The notes under the pieces: model-generated | Databases searched by the model: none | What the model saw: the letters and a program-made list of their open reading frames with translations, nothing else | Told to the model about the DNA's origin: nothing | Shown: positions 35,101 to 45,768 of the stretch, piece after piece | Layout of the letters: each line of letters opens with the position of its first letter | Position numbering within the stretch: the first letter of the stretch is position 1 | Source of the DNA: Rachycentron canadum | Taxonomy: Eukaryota > Chordata > Actinopteri > Carangiformes > Rachycentridae | Direction of reading: 5' to 3' | Length of the DNA stretch: 64,000 nt | Assembly (NCBI GenBank): GCA_038496675.1 | Contig: CM076669.1 | Location: forward strand, 14,813,693 to 14,877,692 | Translations under genes and position numbers: made by a program

Positions 35101-37468
35101 ACAGATATTAAAGATTGGAGCTAAAGATATTTACAGTAAAGACATTAACCAGTCTGATTCACACTGGTTAAACACTTATGCTTTGCTACTTTAAGACACT
35201 GCAACAAGGTATAAATATAACACTGGCGTGTTACCACCTTACCTAAAGTTGATAAACCTGATATACCTAATACGTCTAGGAGTCATGTGACATTAGCATT
35301 CATCCTGGTGAATGCAAGTCCAATATTCACCTTTTAGCTGTGGTTTCAACTCCAACTCCTGAGAGAAATACGTGGCTTAGCTGCTAAATGCTGTATTATA
35401 TTCACCAGCTAATTGTTAACCTTGTCGACTATTTAGCAGAAGGTAGTGCGGAGGTTTCTTTGCTGAAAATAGCTGCCTGTTTTGGCACCACGGTGAAGCT
35501 GACCACAACCAGGGGTTCCCAGTTTATCATTGCAAGCATCATTGCCTAGCACATTATTAGTAATCATTGAGCCCATTGTTTTTGTTTTTTTTTTTTTTTT
35601 TTATTATTATTTTGAATTGTACATGCAACGAACTTTAAACCAGTCCCAATTTAGTGCAATAGCTAGCACTGTTACCTCAAAGCAAGAAGTGTCTGGGTTT
35701 GATTCCCGAGCCTGGGGCCTTTCTGTGTGGAGTTTACATGTTCGCCCTTGGCCTGTGCGGTTTCTCTCCAGGTGCTCTGGCTTTAGGATAATTGGTGACT
35801 CTAAATATATAGATTATGGATGGATAGTTTTGTTTTAACCTAATATAATAATAACCGAAACTTCTATGCCCACTGTTGTGGTCATGCTGTTAATTCTGTA
35901 GTGACATATTATGTTATCTGCTTTCCATCAGTAATGTCAACATGAAAGTCTCCATTCAGGCTTCAGGATCTGCCAGTGTCTTTGTGATGCCAAAAAAGAA
36001 AGGTAAAACATGATTTTTACAACCAATGTACCTCCAATAATTCTACATTGAATATGCTACAGACTGTTAGAAATAAAAAATAAACACAAATCAGGAGACT
36101 GAAAGTGGATGCGACCATCTGTTAGCAACGTATCAGGGCCAGATGTTTTCCTAAACCTAATGAGGACTTTTACCATTACAATACACACTTACACTTCCAT
36201 TACATTACACAACAACTCCACTATCACTTTTCTATTTTTGGAAAAGTTAAAATAATGACCTTTTTCACACGAGCTGTAGTCACTGTCATTAGCAGCCAGC
36301 AGGCACGCTCACCAGAATTAACAGTAAAACATACATTTTTTTCTACTTTCATTTTTCTAGATTTTTGTAATTACCAACAAATTCCATGAAAAAAATATTT
36401 GAATCTGAATTAATCTGCATCTGAAAATAGTCCCCAACAAAGTTTTTATATGCTCCCATTTGAGTGAAGTTAAAATGTCTGTTGTTTTTGGAAATTACTG
36501 AGGCTTTTCGAAAAATAAAACTATTCATGTCTGCAGTAGTAACAAGAGGTTTGGTAGAGACTTTGGTTTTTGTCATTTTATGCATTTGTTGCCAAATAAA
36601 AAACTTTTTATCCTTTAACTTCCTCTCACACCAATCAGAAGTAAAGAACAGTTGTGTGAAGTGTGGACGCTCTGGCTATTATTACCATGGAGCGTGGCAA
36701 GCACTAGCTGGAAGCCCAGTTCGCCAATTCAATACCTCCTCTGCCATAAGTCAGTGTCTGAGAGGAAAGACAGTCCACCTGTATGGAGACTCCACTATCA
36801 GGCAGTGGTTCCAATACCTCACCACAGCCCTACCAGGTAACTGACCTGCAGGTAATTTTCTGGCATTAATTTAATTTCTCATTGCAACTTAATGTGTTCC
36901 CTCTGTTATACTTTTAGATCTCAAGGAGTACAACCTACACAGCCTTGAGCAAGTTGGACCTTTCATGGCCTTAGACCATGCAAACAACATCTTGGTGATG
37001 TACCGCTGCCATGGTCCTCCAATCCGTTTTGTCAATGTTCCAACCAACAACCTACGCTACATTGCCAATGAACTTGATGGCTTAACTGGAGGCAGTAACA
37101 CTGTTGTGGTTCTTGGCATATGGTCTCACTTCAGCACTTTCCCCATTGAGGTGTACATCCGGAGGCTGCAGAGCATCCGCAGGGCGGTGGTGTGGCTGCT
37201 GGACCGGGCTCCGGGCACTTTGGTGGTCATCCGGACTGCAAACCTGAAAGCGCTGACACTTTTTGAGACGTTGACCAACAGCGACTGGTACTCGCTGCAG
37301 CGCGACAAGGCGCTCCGAGCCGTGTTCAAAGGATTAAATGTTCATCTGGTGGACGCCTGGGAGATGAGCCTGGCCCACCACCTGCCGCACAGCCTTCACC
37401 CGCAACCTGCCATAATAGAGAATATGATCAATGTTCTCTTGTCTTATATATGCCCTCACAAGAGTTAG
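31684..37468 (+). CDS. NXPE family member 3-like protein, complete
   Basis: Six coding exons (31684-31806, 33120-33530, 34720-35015, 35932-36002, 36639-36836, 36918-37468) join in phase (0,0,2,1,1) into 549 residues, the usual NXPE3 length. Order: cytoplasmic basic N-terminus, one membrane segment at about residues 18-37 (type II anchor or uncleaved signal), an NXPE neurexophilin/immunoglobulin-like region containing GGDFL and WEGNAEVEVTLVHPSE, a Cys-rich linker, and a PC-esterase domain with LYGDSTIRQWF and the C-terminal DAWEMSLAHHLPHSLHP block. PC-esterase domains are predicted acyl esterases of glycans; the substrate here is unknown. NXPE genes are often multicopy in fish, so the exact orthology is uncertain. 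Confidence 0.93.
32049..32128 (+). repeat. AC dinucleotide microsatellite, partly interrupted
   Basis: A long AC run with CGCACAAACAC interruptions near its right end. It lies in intron 1 of the NXPE3-like gene and explains the low-complexity Val/Cys open frames on the minus strand. Confidence 0.95.
33120..33530 (+). CDS. NXPE3-like coding exon 2 (NXPE domain)
   Basis: Acceptor TTTTAAG|CATAAC, donor GTGGAG|GTGATG, 137 codons. It carries NFTILPKQGGG, GDQLEVMIKMYD, GGDFLIARL and SYSAVFTLLWEG, all typical of the NXPE extracellular domain. Confidence 0.93.
33531..34719 (+). other. NXPE3-like intron 2
   Basis: Intron sequence holding the Tc1-like remnant (33985-34570). The rest is without recognised features. 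Confidence 0.8.
33985..34570. mobile_element. Internally deleted Tc1-like DNA transposon in NXPE3-like intron 2
   Basis: The left end (ATGAACAAATTTATTGGACC) and the right end (inverted TATGGACAAAAGTATTGGGC) form imperfect terminal inverted repeats. Inside are TTTTTGCCCATTCATCCAGA, GTTCATCCCAAAGGTGTTGG and AACAACCCCACACCATTATC, hallmark blocks of a widespread fish Tc1/mariner-like family. At about 586 bp it lacks most of the transposase present in full-length (about 1.6 kb) copies. Not autonomous. Confidence 0.85.
34720..35015 (+). CDS. NXPE3-like coding exon 3
   Basis: Acceptor CTAACAG|GTGACA, donor CAAAG|GTGAGG, ends in phase 2. It encodes VTLVHPSEAI and a Cys-rich stretch ending in a Phe-Gln-Arg junction. 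Confidence 0.92.
35650..35832 (+). repeat. Dispersed fish repeat (CACGGTGGTTAGCA family), copy 3
   Basis: Contains GCTAGCACTGTTACCTCA, GGGGCCTTTCTGTGTGGAG and a GATTATGGATGGAT tail. It lies in intron 3 of the NXPE3-like gene after a poly-T run. Confidence 0.7.
35932..36002 (+). CDS. NXPE3-like coding exon 4
   Basis: 71 bp, acceptor TTCCATCAG|TAATG, donor AGAAAG|GTAAAA, phase 2 in and phase 1 out. It encodes NVNMKVSIQASGSA, the linker seen in NXPE proteins. Confidence 0.88.
36639..36836 (+). CDS. NXPE3-like coding exon 5 (PC-esterase GDS motif)
   Basis: 198 bp, acceptor CAATCAG|AAGTA, donor CTACCAG|GTAACT. It encodes SGYYYHGAW, then QCLRGKTVHLYGDSTIRQWF. The Ser of GDS is the predicted nucleophile of the PC-esterase/SGNH-like fold. 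Confidence 0.93.
36918..37468 (+). CDS. NXPE3-like last coding exon
   Basis: Acceptor CTTTTAG|ATCTC, stop TAG at 37466-37468. It contains VVVLGIWSHFSTFP, VVIRTAN and VHLVDAWEMSLAHHLPHSLHP, the C-terminal half of the PC-esterase domain including the predicted catalytic His. Confidence 0.93.
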
Positions 37469-38600
37469 GTGGATAGATGTGTGTTTATTCTAAGAGGAGA
37501 GAAGATTCAAACACATGCTGAGTTTACATGTTTTCTAGGTTTCTGCGAGGTGCTGCATTTTTCCAAGCACATGCACAGACTGAAATACATATTATCAGAT
37601 CTATTTTTAATCACGGAAAGTTTCACATGCACAAAAGGAAACAGAATGGCAGCAACAAGCCAGGTTGGAGTTAGGTATTGCAAATAACCCGTGCTGAGTG
37701 ATCGTGTTTCACATACTAACTTCATGCCAAGTGTGGGACAGTCAAGTAGCATTGTGGGAGATGCAGGAAGTAGAAGCAAATGAAGCAGATTCAGAAAAGG
37801 TGAAATTGCCATGAAACTTTCACAGTGAAGTTCAGTCCATAACAAGAACGATGATCTTAAAAGGGATCAGAAATAAGTTTCCCATAGCAATGGTATCACA
37901 ATTCAATGGCATACTCATTACAAAACAATCTATAATACATATGAGGGAAAATATCCCCAAAAAGCAGAAGTGTATTTAATTAAGTTGATGCATCAGTTTT
38001 GTTGAAGTTGACACACACAGCAACACGCCCGTGTTCATTTGTGCCAGTTTCATTTAGAATAGCTACAAACTTGCACTTATAACTTTGCAATCTCATGTCC
38101 CAGGTATGGTTCAGGACAATAAAATGCCTAGTGTTTGTGGGAGAGAGACCTGCTTTTGTACCATGAATATTGTAAATGGCAAAGTGGACCCAGACTTGAT
38201 CAGATACTGCATCTCTGATGTTTCCACTTCAGCTGGGTTTATGCCATTATAAGAGTAATACTGCTGGTAAGGCAACTTCTATCAGCCTGTTAGCATTGAA
38301 CTACAAGGTTCAGTCATAACAGCATTTATATCATTTTCAGTATTGCCTGCCTTTACTTCAATTGGTACATGTTCATTGTTAACTTTAAGCTTAACAAGAC
38401 CATAATACATATGGGACTGTTGTGTTGACGGAATGACTTAAATGAAATGTGACAAAGCAAGGAAGTGCGAGTACATAATTTTAAACATGCTTAATGCTGG
38501 GAAAGTTGGGGGGGGCTTGAAAGACAGTATTTTAGTTTGAAGATTTACTTAAATGGTGTTTTATACTGCAAATAAAGACATTTGACATGCAGGTAGTATG
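37469..38600 (+). other. NXPE3-like 3' UTR and spacer
   Basis: No further open frame of interest. Candidate plus-strand polyadenylation signals AATAAA occur at 38118-38123 and 38571-38576. Confidence 0.6.
38571..38576 (+). terminator. Candidate polyadenylation signal, NXPE3-like gene
   Basis: AATAAA about 1.1 kb after the stop codon. An earlier AATAAA at 38118 is an alternative. Confidence 0.4.
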
Positions 38601-38603
38601 TAG

Positions 38604-38609
38604 TTTATT
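38604..38609 (-). terminator. Candidate polyadenylation signal, FReD gene copy 1
   Basis: AATAAA on the minus strand, 74 bases after the FReD stop codon. It lies only 28 bases from the plus-strand AATAAA of the neighbouring convergent gene. Confidence 0.5.
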
Positions 38610-38682
38610 TAAAAATGTTTCATAATGAAAGAGAAGCACTTTGAAAAGTGAGCCAACATGAAGTGAAACATGGCGGCTCCTC

Positions 38683-40737
38683 TCACACAGACTTGATCAT
38701 CATTCTGCTGGCCTTGGCTGAGTAAGGTGCAGGACCTTTCCAGGTCCTCCAGTGAAGACCAGAACGCCAACCGGTGTTTTGACCAGCAGGATGCCAGATA
38801 CCATTTAGACTGGCAGACCCACAGCGACTGTACCACCAACCACCACCTTCTGAAGAGGCACATTCCCTCAGAGCGATGTCCCCAAAGATGCAGGGGGAGC
38901 AGCCGTCATTGTCACGATCAATGGTGCTGAAGCCGTAACCGTTCTGGTCAATGCCTGGATAGGCGCCACGGATGGCGTCACCTTTAAACAGAGTCAGGAA
39001 CCATTTAGTCTGGAGTTTAGAAGTCAGACTGTGCCATCATCTTGTAACTTCTCCCTGTAGTACTTTGCACTTTTAAAAAAGTTAGGAAACCTGGTTGATG
39101 ATAATGTCTGGGTTGACTACCCAAAATAAGAGTCACCCTGCAGTGCAACCTAACTCACTACAAACTGCCTGGTCTTTACTGTCAGTGCTGGATTGCTTTA
39201 CACCACAACACAGAAAGAGGGTGCTGTTGTTTAAGGAGACAGCTGAAGATGGCAGAGTTTGACAGCAATTCTTCACTTGTGACAGGACCAGTGGTCTTTA
39301 AAAAGACCCAGTTTTATGGGAAATCTCTTGAGTTATGGTTTCCAGGGGAATAAAAGACTTGTACCTCCAGTCTTTTAAGTCTCCTCAGTGACCACATTTG
39401 ACAGAATGAAAGTCAACATTTGAGTTTCCATAAATACAAGGGAACAATGAGACAAGCTATAGAGCAGCAGTTGAAGAGGCTTCAGTACCTGCATTTCCAC
39501 TGTATTTCCCAACATGCAGTTTGAAATTTGCTTTCTCATCTTCCAGTTTAAAGTCTTGGTACTCAGCAAAAGCAGAGCCACCTTCATGGTCCCACAGGTC
39601 CACCCTCAAGATCCACTTCTTGGTCTTATCCTTGTTTACAGAGAAAGCTTTCTGCAGACCCAGCCAGTGGTCCTCTGAGGGAAAGCAGAGCACAAAGGGG
39701 ATTCATTTCTGTCTGATGCACTAATTTACAGAAAAGGTAAAGAGTTTGGTCCTTTACGATAACAGTTGCCAGATGAATACAATGGGTGATGAAAGGCCAG
39801 TTCCTCATTGTGTTTTCCTCCAGGTATAGTTACTGACAGTCTGATGCATTAGTAAATGTTGCCCACGGTTTCATCTCATTCTAGTGACATGGAGACTTTT
39901 GCTGCCGATATTAATAAGTGCTGAAGTCTCATTGTAGTGCAGAGTCTAATTAAAATTCATGGTTGTATTTTGTTAGGTCATATCAATTTGCCTTGAACAA
40001 ACCACTGTTGAACTCCCTCAGGCTCTCATGCCCTCTGTTTTCTTACTTGTCACATCTCCAAAGCCGTTTTTATATTCTGCCCAGTTCCTGTGGAAGGAAA
40101 CTGCTGGTCCACTGCGTTTCTGAAGCACCGTCCATCCTCCATCTGCTCTCATCTCACAGTATACCTGAGCACAGTTACAACACTAGAGTGAGAAAACAGC
40201 TCTTTCATATAAAATCGTAAGTGTCCCACATGCCAGCAGAAGTCCTTAGACATAGCAGGGGGGCTTTGGTAAACTGTCAGTCACAAGAAAAGATCCTTGT
40301 ACAGAGCATGTTAGATACCTTGAATGCAGTGTTGACTCCAGGAGGGAGGATTGAATAAACACCACTGGATGCTTGTGGTGAGTGAGCCTTGATCTCTGTG
40401 CAGTCTGTTACAGATTACATGTAGAGAGGAGGATGAGCACCAAGCAACATGAATACAGTAACTTGTACATTGCATGGAATTACATACTGCCAATAGTCAC
40501 ATGTTTGGTACCTTGAAAGACACCGTACCCATGCGCCATCCTCTAGCAATGCCACAGAAACAATTAAACTGAGTTAAATTACAGACATTACAACCAGAAC
40601 ATAACTGAGTCTGAAACATATCAAAGCAAGTAGAACAGTCAAATATATTGATGCATTTATAGTTTAACCTCAACCTGTCCTGTGCAGCTGAAGAGGAAAG
40701 CCAAGATGAGGCCGTAGTATCCAACTCCACGCTTCAT
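38683..40737 (-). CDS. Secreted fibrinogen-related domain protein, copy 1 (ANGPTL5/fibrinogen-like-1-like)
   Basis: Six exons: 40737-40669 (or -40675; donor ambiguous), 40542-40512, 40404-40319, 40164-40047, 39674-39489, 38981-38683, giving about 262 residues. A signal peptide (GLILAFLFSCTGQ) is followed by a complete FReD beginning DCTEIKAHSPQ, with VYCEMRADGGWTVLQKR, HWLGLQKAF, LHVGKYSGNAG, the calcium loop DRDNDGC and WWYSRCGSASLNG. It has no coiled coil, unlike true angiopoietins. Such short fish FReDs are taken to be secreted lectin-like immune or plasma proteins; the ligand is unknown. Distinct here is ALRECASSE in the putative ligand loop. Confidence 0.9.
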
Positions 40738-40961
40738 TTTCACCTAGTTCAATTAAACATTAGTTTATTTTCTGAAGAAATTTAAAGTCAACTTTCAGCA
40801 CATACGAGAATTAAACTTCTTCGGAAGCTAAATGAAAACTGCAGTTTAAGTGACAGACTCAGAAACTGGAGAAAGCAGACATGTCAAGCTTCCTTCACTT
40901 TCAGAGGCCTAAAGTGTAAAAATACAGCCATTAAAAGACATTTCTTTCGCCAAACACTTAC

Positions 40962-41080
40962 CTGGTGTTGGGGGAACCTCACACCATATACAACTACTAT
41001 AAATCTTCCTCACTGAAGCTGAATCAGTAACAGGAGTGTGTCTGAAAATAAGCTGGTGTCCTAAATATACAGATATCAAG
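40962..41080 (-). promoter_or_regulatory. Promoter and 5' UTR exon of FReD copy 1
   Basis: A strong donor (ACACCAG|GTAAGTG at 40962) ends a non-coding first exon. Upstream at 41061-41080 lies TTGATATCTGTATATTTAG, with a TATA-like core about 30 bases before the likely start site. The same block recurs upstream of copy 3 (49455-49474). The main ATG follows an acceptor CTAG|GTGAAAATG at 40743. Confidence 0.55.
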
Positions 41081-42060
41081 AGAAGTCAAGTGATCACACC
41101 TGTGATCACTCGCCGTGAGGCCCCGCCCTCCCCAGGTGCAACCACTTCACCCTGATGAGAGGTTACGCTTCTTTCCTTATCCTTTTTCTCAAACACACTC
41201 AGTCGACCCCCTTAGCCATTAGGTTTTATTCTAACAAAGGCTCTGATTTTAACTCACCCAGCAGCTAAACTTTACTGGTTGGTACAGATTCTAAAATGAA
41301 ATTTACACGAGTAACTATGGTCCTACAAGTTCTGGATGACTGTCAGCTACCTGGACATTAAAACTGTAAAACTGGTGGGTTTAGCCAGCTTCTAGGGCCA
41401 CATGGTATTTACAAAATGCCATTAAAACAAATGATTAGATTCATTTACAATGACCCAGGTAGATTAATTCCCAGTTGTTGAACACACCACCATAACAACA
41501 CTGGAGATAATAATGAATAGTGTTGTAAACCTTGGATGTGTGAGCAGTGTCAGACTGTGGCCTGAAGCTCTTCAGCTGATTGTGATGGACTGGGTGTAGA
41601 CAAAGCTCATATCTGACACTAAGGAGAACAGAAACGATATAAATCTGTGTCAAAATGTTCCTACACCAGATACTGTTGTTATCCAGCAGGATGAGAGTTT
41701 CTTCAACTGGCAGAATGATTCACTTATTTATATATATATATATATATGTATACACATAGAAAAGTGTTTGAAATATCACGTACATGTATTAATGTTAACT
41801 TTGATATGAAGTTTATGTTATTGACGCTATAAATGAATGAATATTGTATGAAATGTCAACTGGGTTGATGGAACTCACTGTTAATTACTTTGTGTGTTAC
41901 ATTGGAAATAAAAGTATTTGAGAAGCTGGTTCTGTTGTATGTAGTTTATTTGAAGTTGTGTCATAATGAAATAAAAATGTGGTGATTTTCTTACATGAAA
42001 TGAGTCAAAATCCTCAACAAAGTGACTAAATACAAGTTTAAATAATGCATTAATGATGAG
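41081..42060. other. Spacer between FReD copies 1 and 2
   Basis: No supported gene. It includes a short AT dinucleotide run near 41732-41747 and a minus-strand AATAAA at 41945-41950 that could serve copy 2. Confidence 0.6.
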
Positions 42061-42240
42061 CATGAGCCAGCATTAATGTAACTGTAACTGTGTTACTGTA
42101 TCTCCAAAGGCAGAAACACCCAGAGGAGAAATAAACAGGACACACTGTCTAAAAATAAAAGAGCAGATTACATGTAAAGAAGAAGGATGGATTCCTCTTT
42201 TGAATGTGAGCCAACATGAGGTGAAACATGGCGGCTCCTC

Positions 42241-43365
42241 TCACACAGACTTGATCATCATTCTGCTGGCCTTGGCTGAGTAAGGTGCAGGACCTTTCCA
42301 GGTTTTCCAGTGAAGACCAGAAGCCCAACCGGTGTTTTGACCAGCAGGATGCCAGACACCATTTAGACTGGCAGACCCACAGCGACTGTACCACCAACCA
42401 CTACCATCTGAAGAGGCACATTCGTTTTCAGCAATGTCCCCAAAGATGCAGGGGGAGCAGCCGTCGTTGTCACGATCAGTGGTGCTGAAGCCGTAACCGT
42501 TCTGGTCAATGCCTGGATAGGCGCCACGGATGGCGTCACCTTTAAACAGAGTCAGGAACCATTTAGTCTGGAGTTTATAATTCAAACAGTTACAAGGTGA
42601 AGGGACAATCAGCCTCCCAGTAAAAGTCATTACTGTGTCATGTCAGATGTAGAACTATGTCTAGATTAAGTTTGCAGTCACCATCGTAGTAGTAACACTC
42701 ACTATTGGTCAAACTGGACTTTTAATTTATGATGATTTAAGATAATTTGATGAAAAATGTTAGTTTCATTTTGAAGCTGCTTTGTGTCACATTTTATCCT
42801 GAGTAAATAAACGCAACCGTCAATCTTGACTCACTACAAACTTTCAATCTCTAGCTGCTCTTCACTTACATCAGTGTTCAGTGTTGAATTGCTTTACACC
42901 ACAAAACAGAAAGAGAGCGCTGTTGTTTCAGAAGACAGGGCTGAAGAGACTGTGCTAAAGCTTAAAAATCACTAAAGCTAAAAATCACTTCTAATGTGAC
43001 GGAAGGAGCACTGATCTTCAAAGGGAAGCAACTACATTAATGGGAAATATCTTATATATAGGATAAGTGAGAGTTGTTTACTGTTAGAGTAAAATAAAGA
43101 TGCTCCTCCATCACTGTTTTCCCAATATCAGGCCTTCACAAATAATTTCATTGATATTATTTATATTTCATGATATTCTCATGGGTATAAAAAGGAAACT
43201 AAAAAGGAGTCAAACAAAAACAACATTGGTGTCTCTATAAAAAGAATGAAACGGTAAGAAAAGCGACAGAGCAGCAGTTGAAGAGGCTTCAGTACCTGCA
43301 TTTCCACTGTATTTCCCAACATGCAGTTTGAAATTTGCTTTCTCGTTTTCCAGTCTAAAGTCTTG
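42241..43365 (-). pseudogene. Truncated FReD gene, copy 2
   Basis: Retains an intact last exon (42539-42241, ending RMMIKSV) and only the 3' part of exon 5 (from about 43365 to 43296, encoding FRLENEKANFKLHVGKYSGNAG). At about 43365 the sequence switches to one homologous to the region upstream of copy 5 (60048 onward), so exons 1-4 and half of exon 5 were removed by a deletion. The remaining exon structure and splice sites are intact. Confidence 0.85.
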
Positions 43366-43795
43366 ATAGAAGAATGAGACAACTCCTTTGTGTTTATCAT
43401 AAATGCCGTCCTGCAAGACTAAGAAGGAGGGAAGAATAAACAACAAAGACAGTCATCAGCACATTTTTTTTTTATTTTTTCACAATTACGTTACACAACC
43501 TTTACAGCTGCAGCTTTTCAACACTGCTCTGAATTTTGACTCAGTTTCCAGCACTGACTCTGTCTTTCGGACTTCTCAGGAAAAGGCTCCATGGCTGACC
43601 CAAACAAGAAATACAGATTTGGGAAGTATGGCCATGTGTGACGCGTTCATGTGCAGGTTGGAAATTACATATTAGAGTTCACAGTTGGCTATTTAAGAGA
43701 AAACATTGAATGAAAGATTTAGAGGTGTTCATGCTTGTATAGTACATACATTTACATCCTGTCTTCAAGATTTGATTTTAAAATCTACAAAATAC
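43366..43795 (-). other. Duplicate of the copy 5 upstream region
   Basis: Matches about 60048-60478 (for example AAGACTAAGAAGGAGGGAAG and the block around ACGTTACACAACCTTTACAG). No gene content of its own, apart from the chimeric open frame into copy 2. Confidence 0.8.
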
Positions 43796-44205
43796 ATGTA
43801 GAATCAATAAGTTATACAGCATGAAAGTAAATTCATAGTTGCATTTTCGTCTCTGTGCCGACGACAGCCGGAGGCTGAGGTGTCATGTTTTTGTGTTGTT
43901 CATCATTCTGTTTCATTCTCATTAGGTCTCAGTAACACCGTGAGGGAACTTCTTCAAAGTAGGCACAAATATTCAATGGGACTCAAGGATGAAGTTATTT
44001 GACTTTAGTGTTCAAAGGTCAAAGGTCAAGATCCCTGAGACCTAAAAAAACCTGGTTTTGGTCTTTTGAATATGATATCTCAAGACCACCTCAGGGAACC
44101 TCTTCAAATTTGGATGCAAATACAAAAACATTCACTTGGACTCAAAGATTAACTGATTAGAATTTGGTGATCAAAGGTGAAAGGTCAAACACAAATTTGG
44201 CCCTA
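43796..44205. repeat. Dispersed repeat rich in AGGTCA half-sites
   Basis: Absent from the otherwise matching position at about 60478-60482 of the sister segment, so it was inserted here or deleted there. It contains CAAAGGTCAAAGGTCAAG and related direct repeats plus repeated TTGGACTCAAAGATTAACTG-like units, typical of an old fish dispersed repeat. No coding capacity. Confidence 0.6.
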
Positions 44206-44532
44206 ACTGACGAACTCATACACTAATTATGACATGATTTAACTTAATTGTCTATAAGGATAAAATGAGGTGATGACTGGGATCATATCTAAAAGGTCAA
44301 AGTTCAGTTTCACTGTGAATATTCACTGATAACACAGTGTAACAGTGTATCAGTGCTTTCATTCAGGAAGGAGAGATTGTGGCCACACTGTCTCATAACT
44401 TGGCTGGTTGGTAAAGGTGGTACTTCTAGTTTCCCATATCATTCTCCAGCGCTGTGGCAGAGTAACACTACATCGTCTCATTGCCTGCACTTACAACTCA
44501 ACAACTCTTTCTGCTCTAGCTGAGTGAATGAG

Positions 44533-44800
44533 TTATGATGTGCTCTGCTCTGTGCAAATAATGATAGAGCAGTCATCCTCCTCCATCCCAAACCCAGCGT
44601 ACAGGGGCTCTGTGAAGGCCTCGCCACTCCACCTCCCAGTAGTGGTGTTGGGTGAGGTCTTGGAGACAGAGCACCTGGGAGACACTCTCAAACCTCTCGG
44701 GATGATCGGGGTACTGCTGTCTCTCCCTGACCCACGTCACCTGTTTCCTCCCATCGTACAGGAACAGAGACCTGGCAGCTGTGTTGGTCCTGGACCAGGA
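44533..44800 (-). pseudogene. Broken duplicate of the B30.2 (PRY-SPRY) exon
   Basis: Matches the two ends of the intact exon at 60819-61366. About 269 bp corresponding to 60905-61173 is missing, which shifts the frame, and the PRY start after 61340 is also lost. The terminal ICTEQSTS and stop are still readable. Non-functional. Confidence 0.85.
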
Positions 44801-44805
44801 CCAAG

Positions 44806-45768
44806 TTAACCTAGTATTGGGGCAAAATCAAAATGTATGTCTTTAGATTTAGTCCTTTATTTCTATCTCTGTCCAAGTGATCCCATACTGCCTCTACAAT
44901 ATTCAGGTCTGGACTCTGGAGGCTAGTCCATGACTGTCAGTGTTTTATCAGCTGGTTTCTCTCCAAATAAAACTTTTATATGCTTCCAATGGGTTAAACT
45001 TGTTCCAGGTGTGTATGTGATGCTCACCACAAAAAACAACAAAACGTAGCTCAAACTATCAACAATAAGATTTTAAAATGTCTTGAATAAAGAATAACAC
45101 AAAGAAAAGCACAAGATCTCATCTGCCCAAGAGTTCAAGACATGCTGTTTGTAAGTGGAGGTCACTCTAAATACTTGCCATTTTAGCTGATGAGGTTGTT
45201 TATCCATTTTTTAATCCTGTATTTTCTGGTTGTATTCCAATAAAGAGACTGAGATAAACTCTAGAGCAAATCTTATGTTGGCCCTAGACTTTCACACAGT
45301 TAAATACATGCTGAAGAAAGTATACATACTGAGTTTCTATAATACCTTTTTGTCTTTTTGTTGTGGATTTTTTTTTTATAAACACTAGGTCCTCATTTTA
45401 CCTGAATAAATGCGTTATTTGAGATAAGTTCATATTTATGTTGTCAGATTTCTCTCCATGAAAGTAAAACTACAGTAATTGGTGTAATTAAATAACATTC
45501 TTTAGACCTGCAACTTATCTAATGGAAAGAGGAATTATCTATGGTATACGTCTGCTCTAAGCATATGGATAGCATTTAAGTTTTACCCTCACACACTACA
45601 CATGCTCACATCATAGGCATCTCCTGGGAGCTAAGCCCCCCTGTCTTTAAATCCTAGTCACGTCCCTGGTTGACTGCACCATATTAAATAAAAAGACTAT
45701 TTAAATGTGCTGACATTTTTGTTATCAAAATAAAAGCGTGTAAGATTGGCATTTGAAGTGTAGTTGGT
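44806..45768. other. Spacer duplicated at 61420-62270
   Basis: Near-identical to the region right of the intact B30.2 exon, with small deletions. No gene seen. Confidence 0.75.

Noticed and set aside
38609..38863. Frames such as MCLFRRWWLVVQSLWVCQSK over the FReD last exons
   Set aside because: They recur in every copy because the exon sequence is conserved. They are shadows of the RMMIKSV-ending FReD frame.
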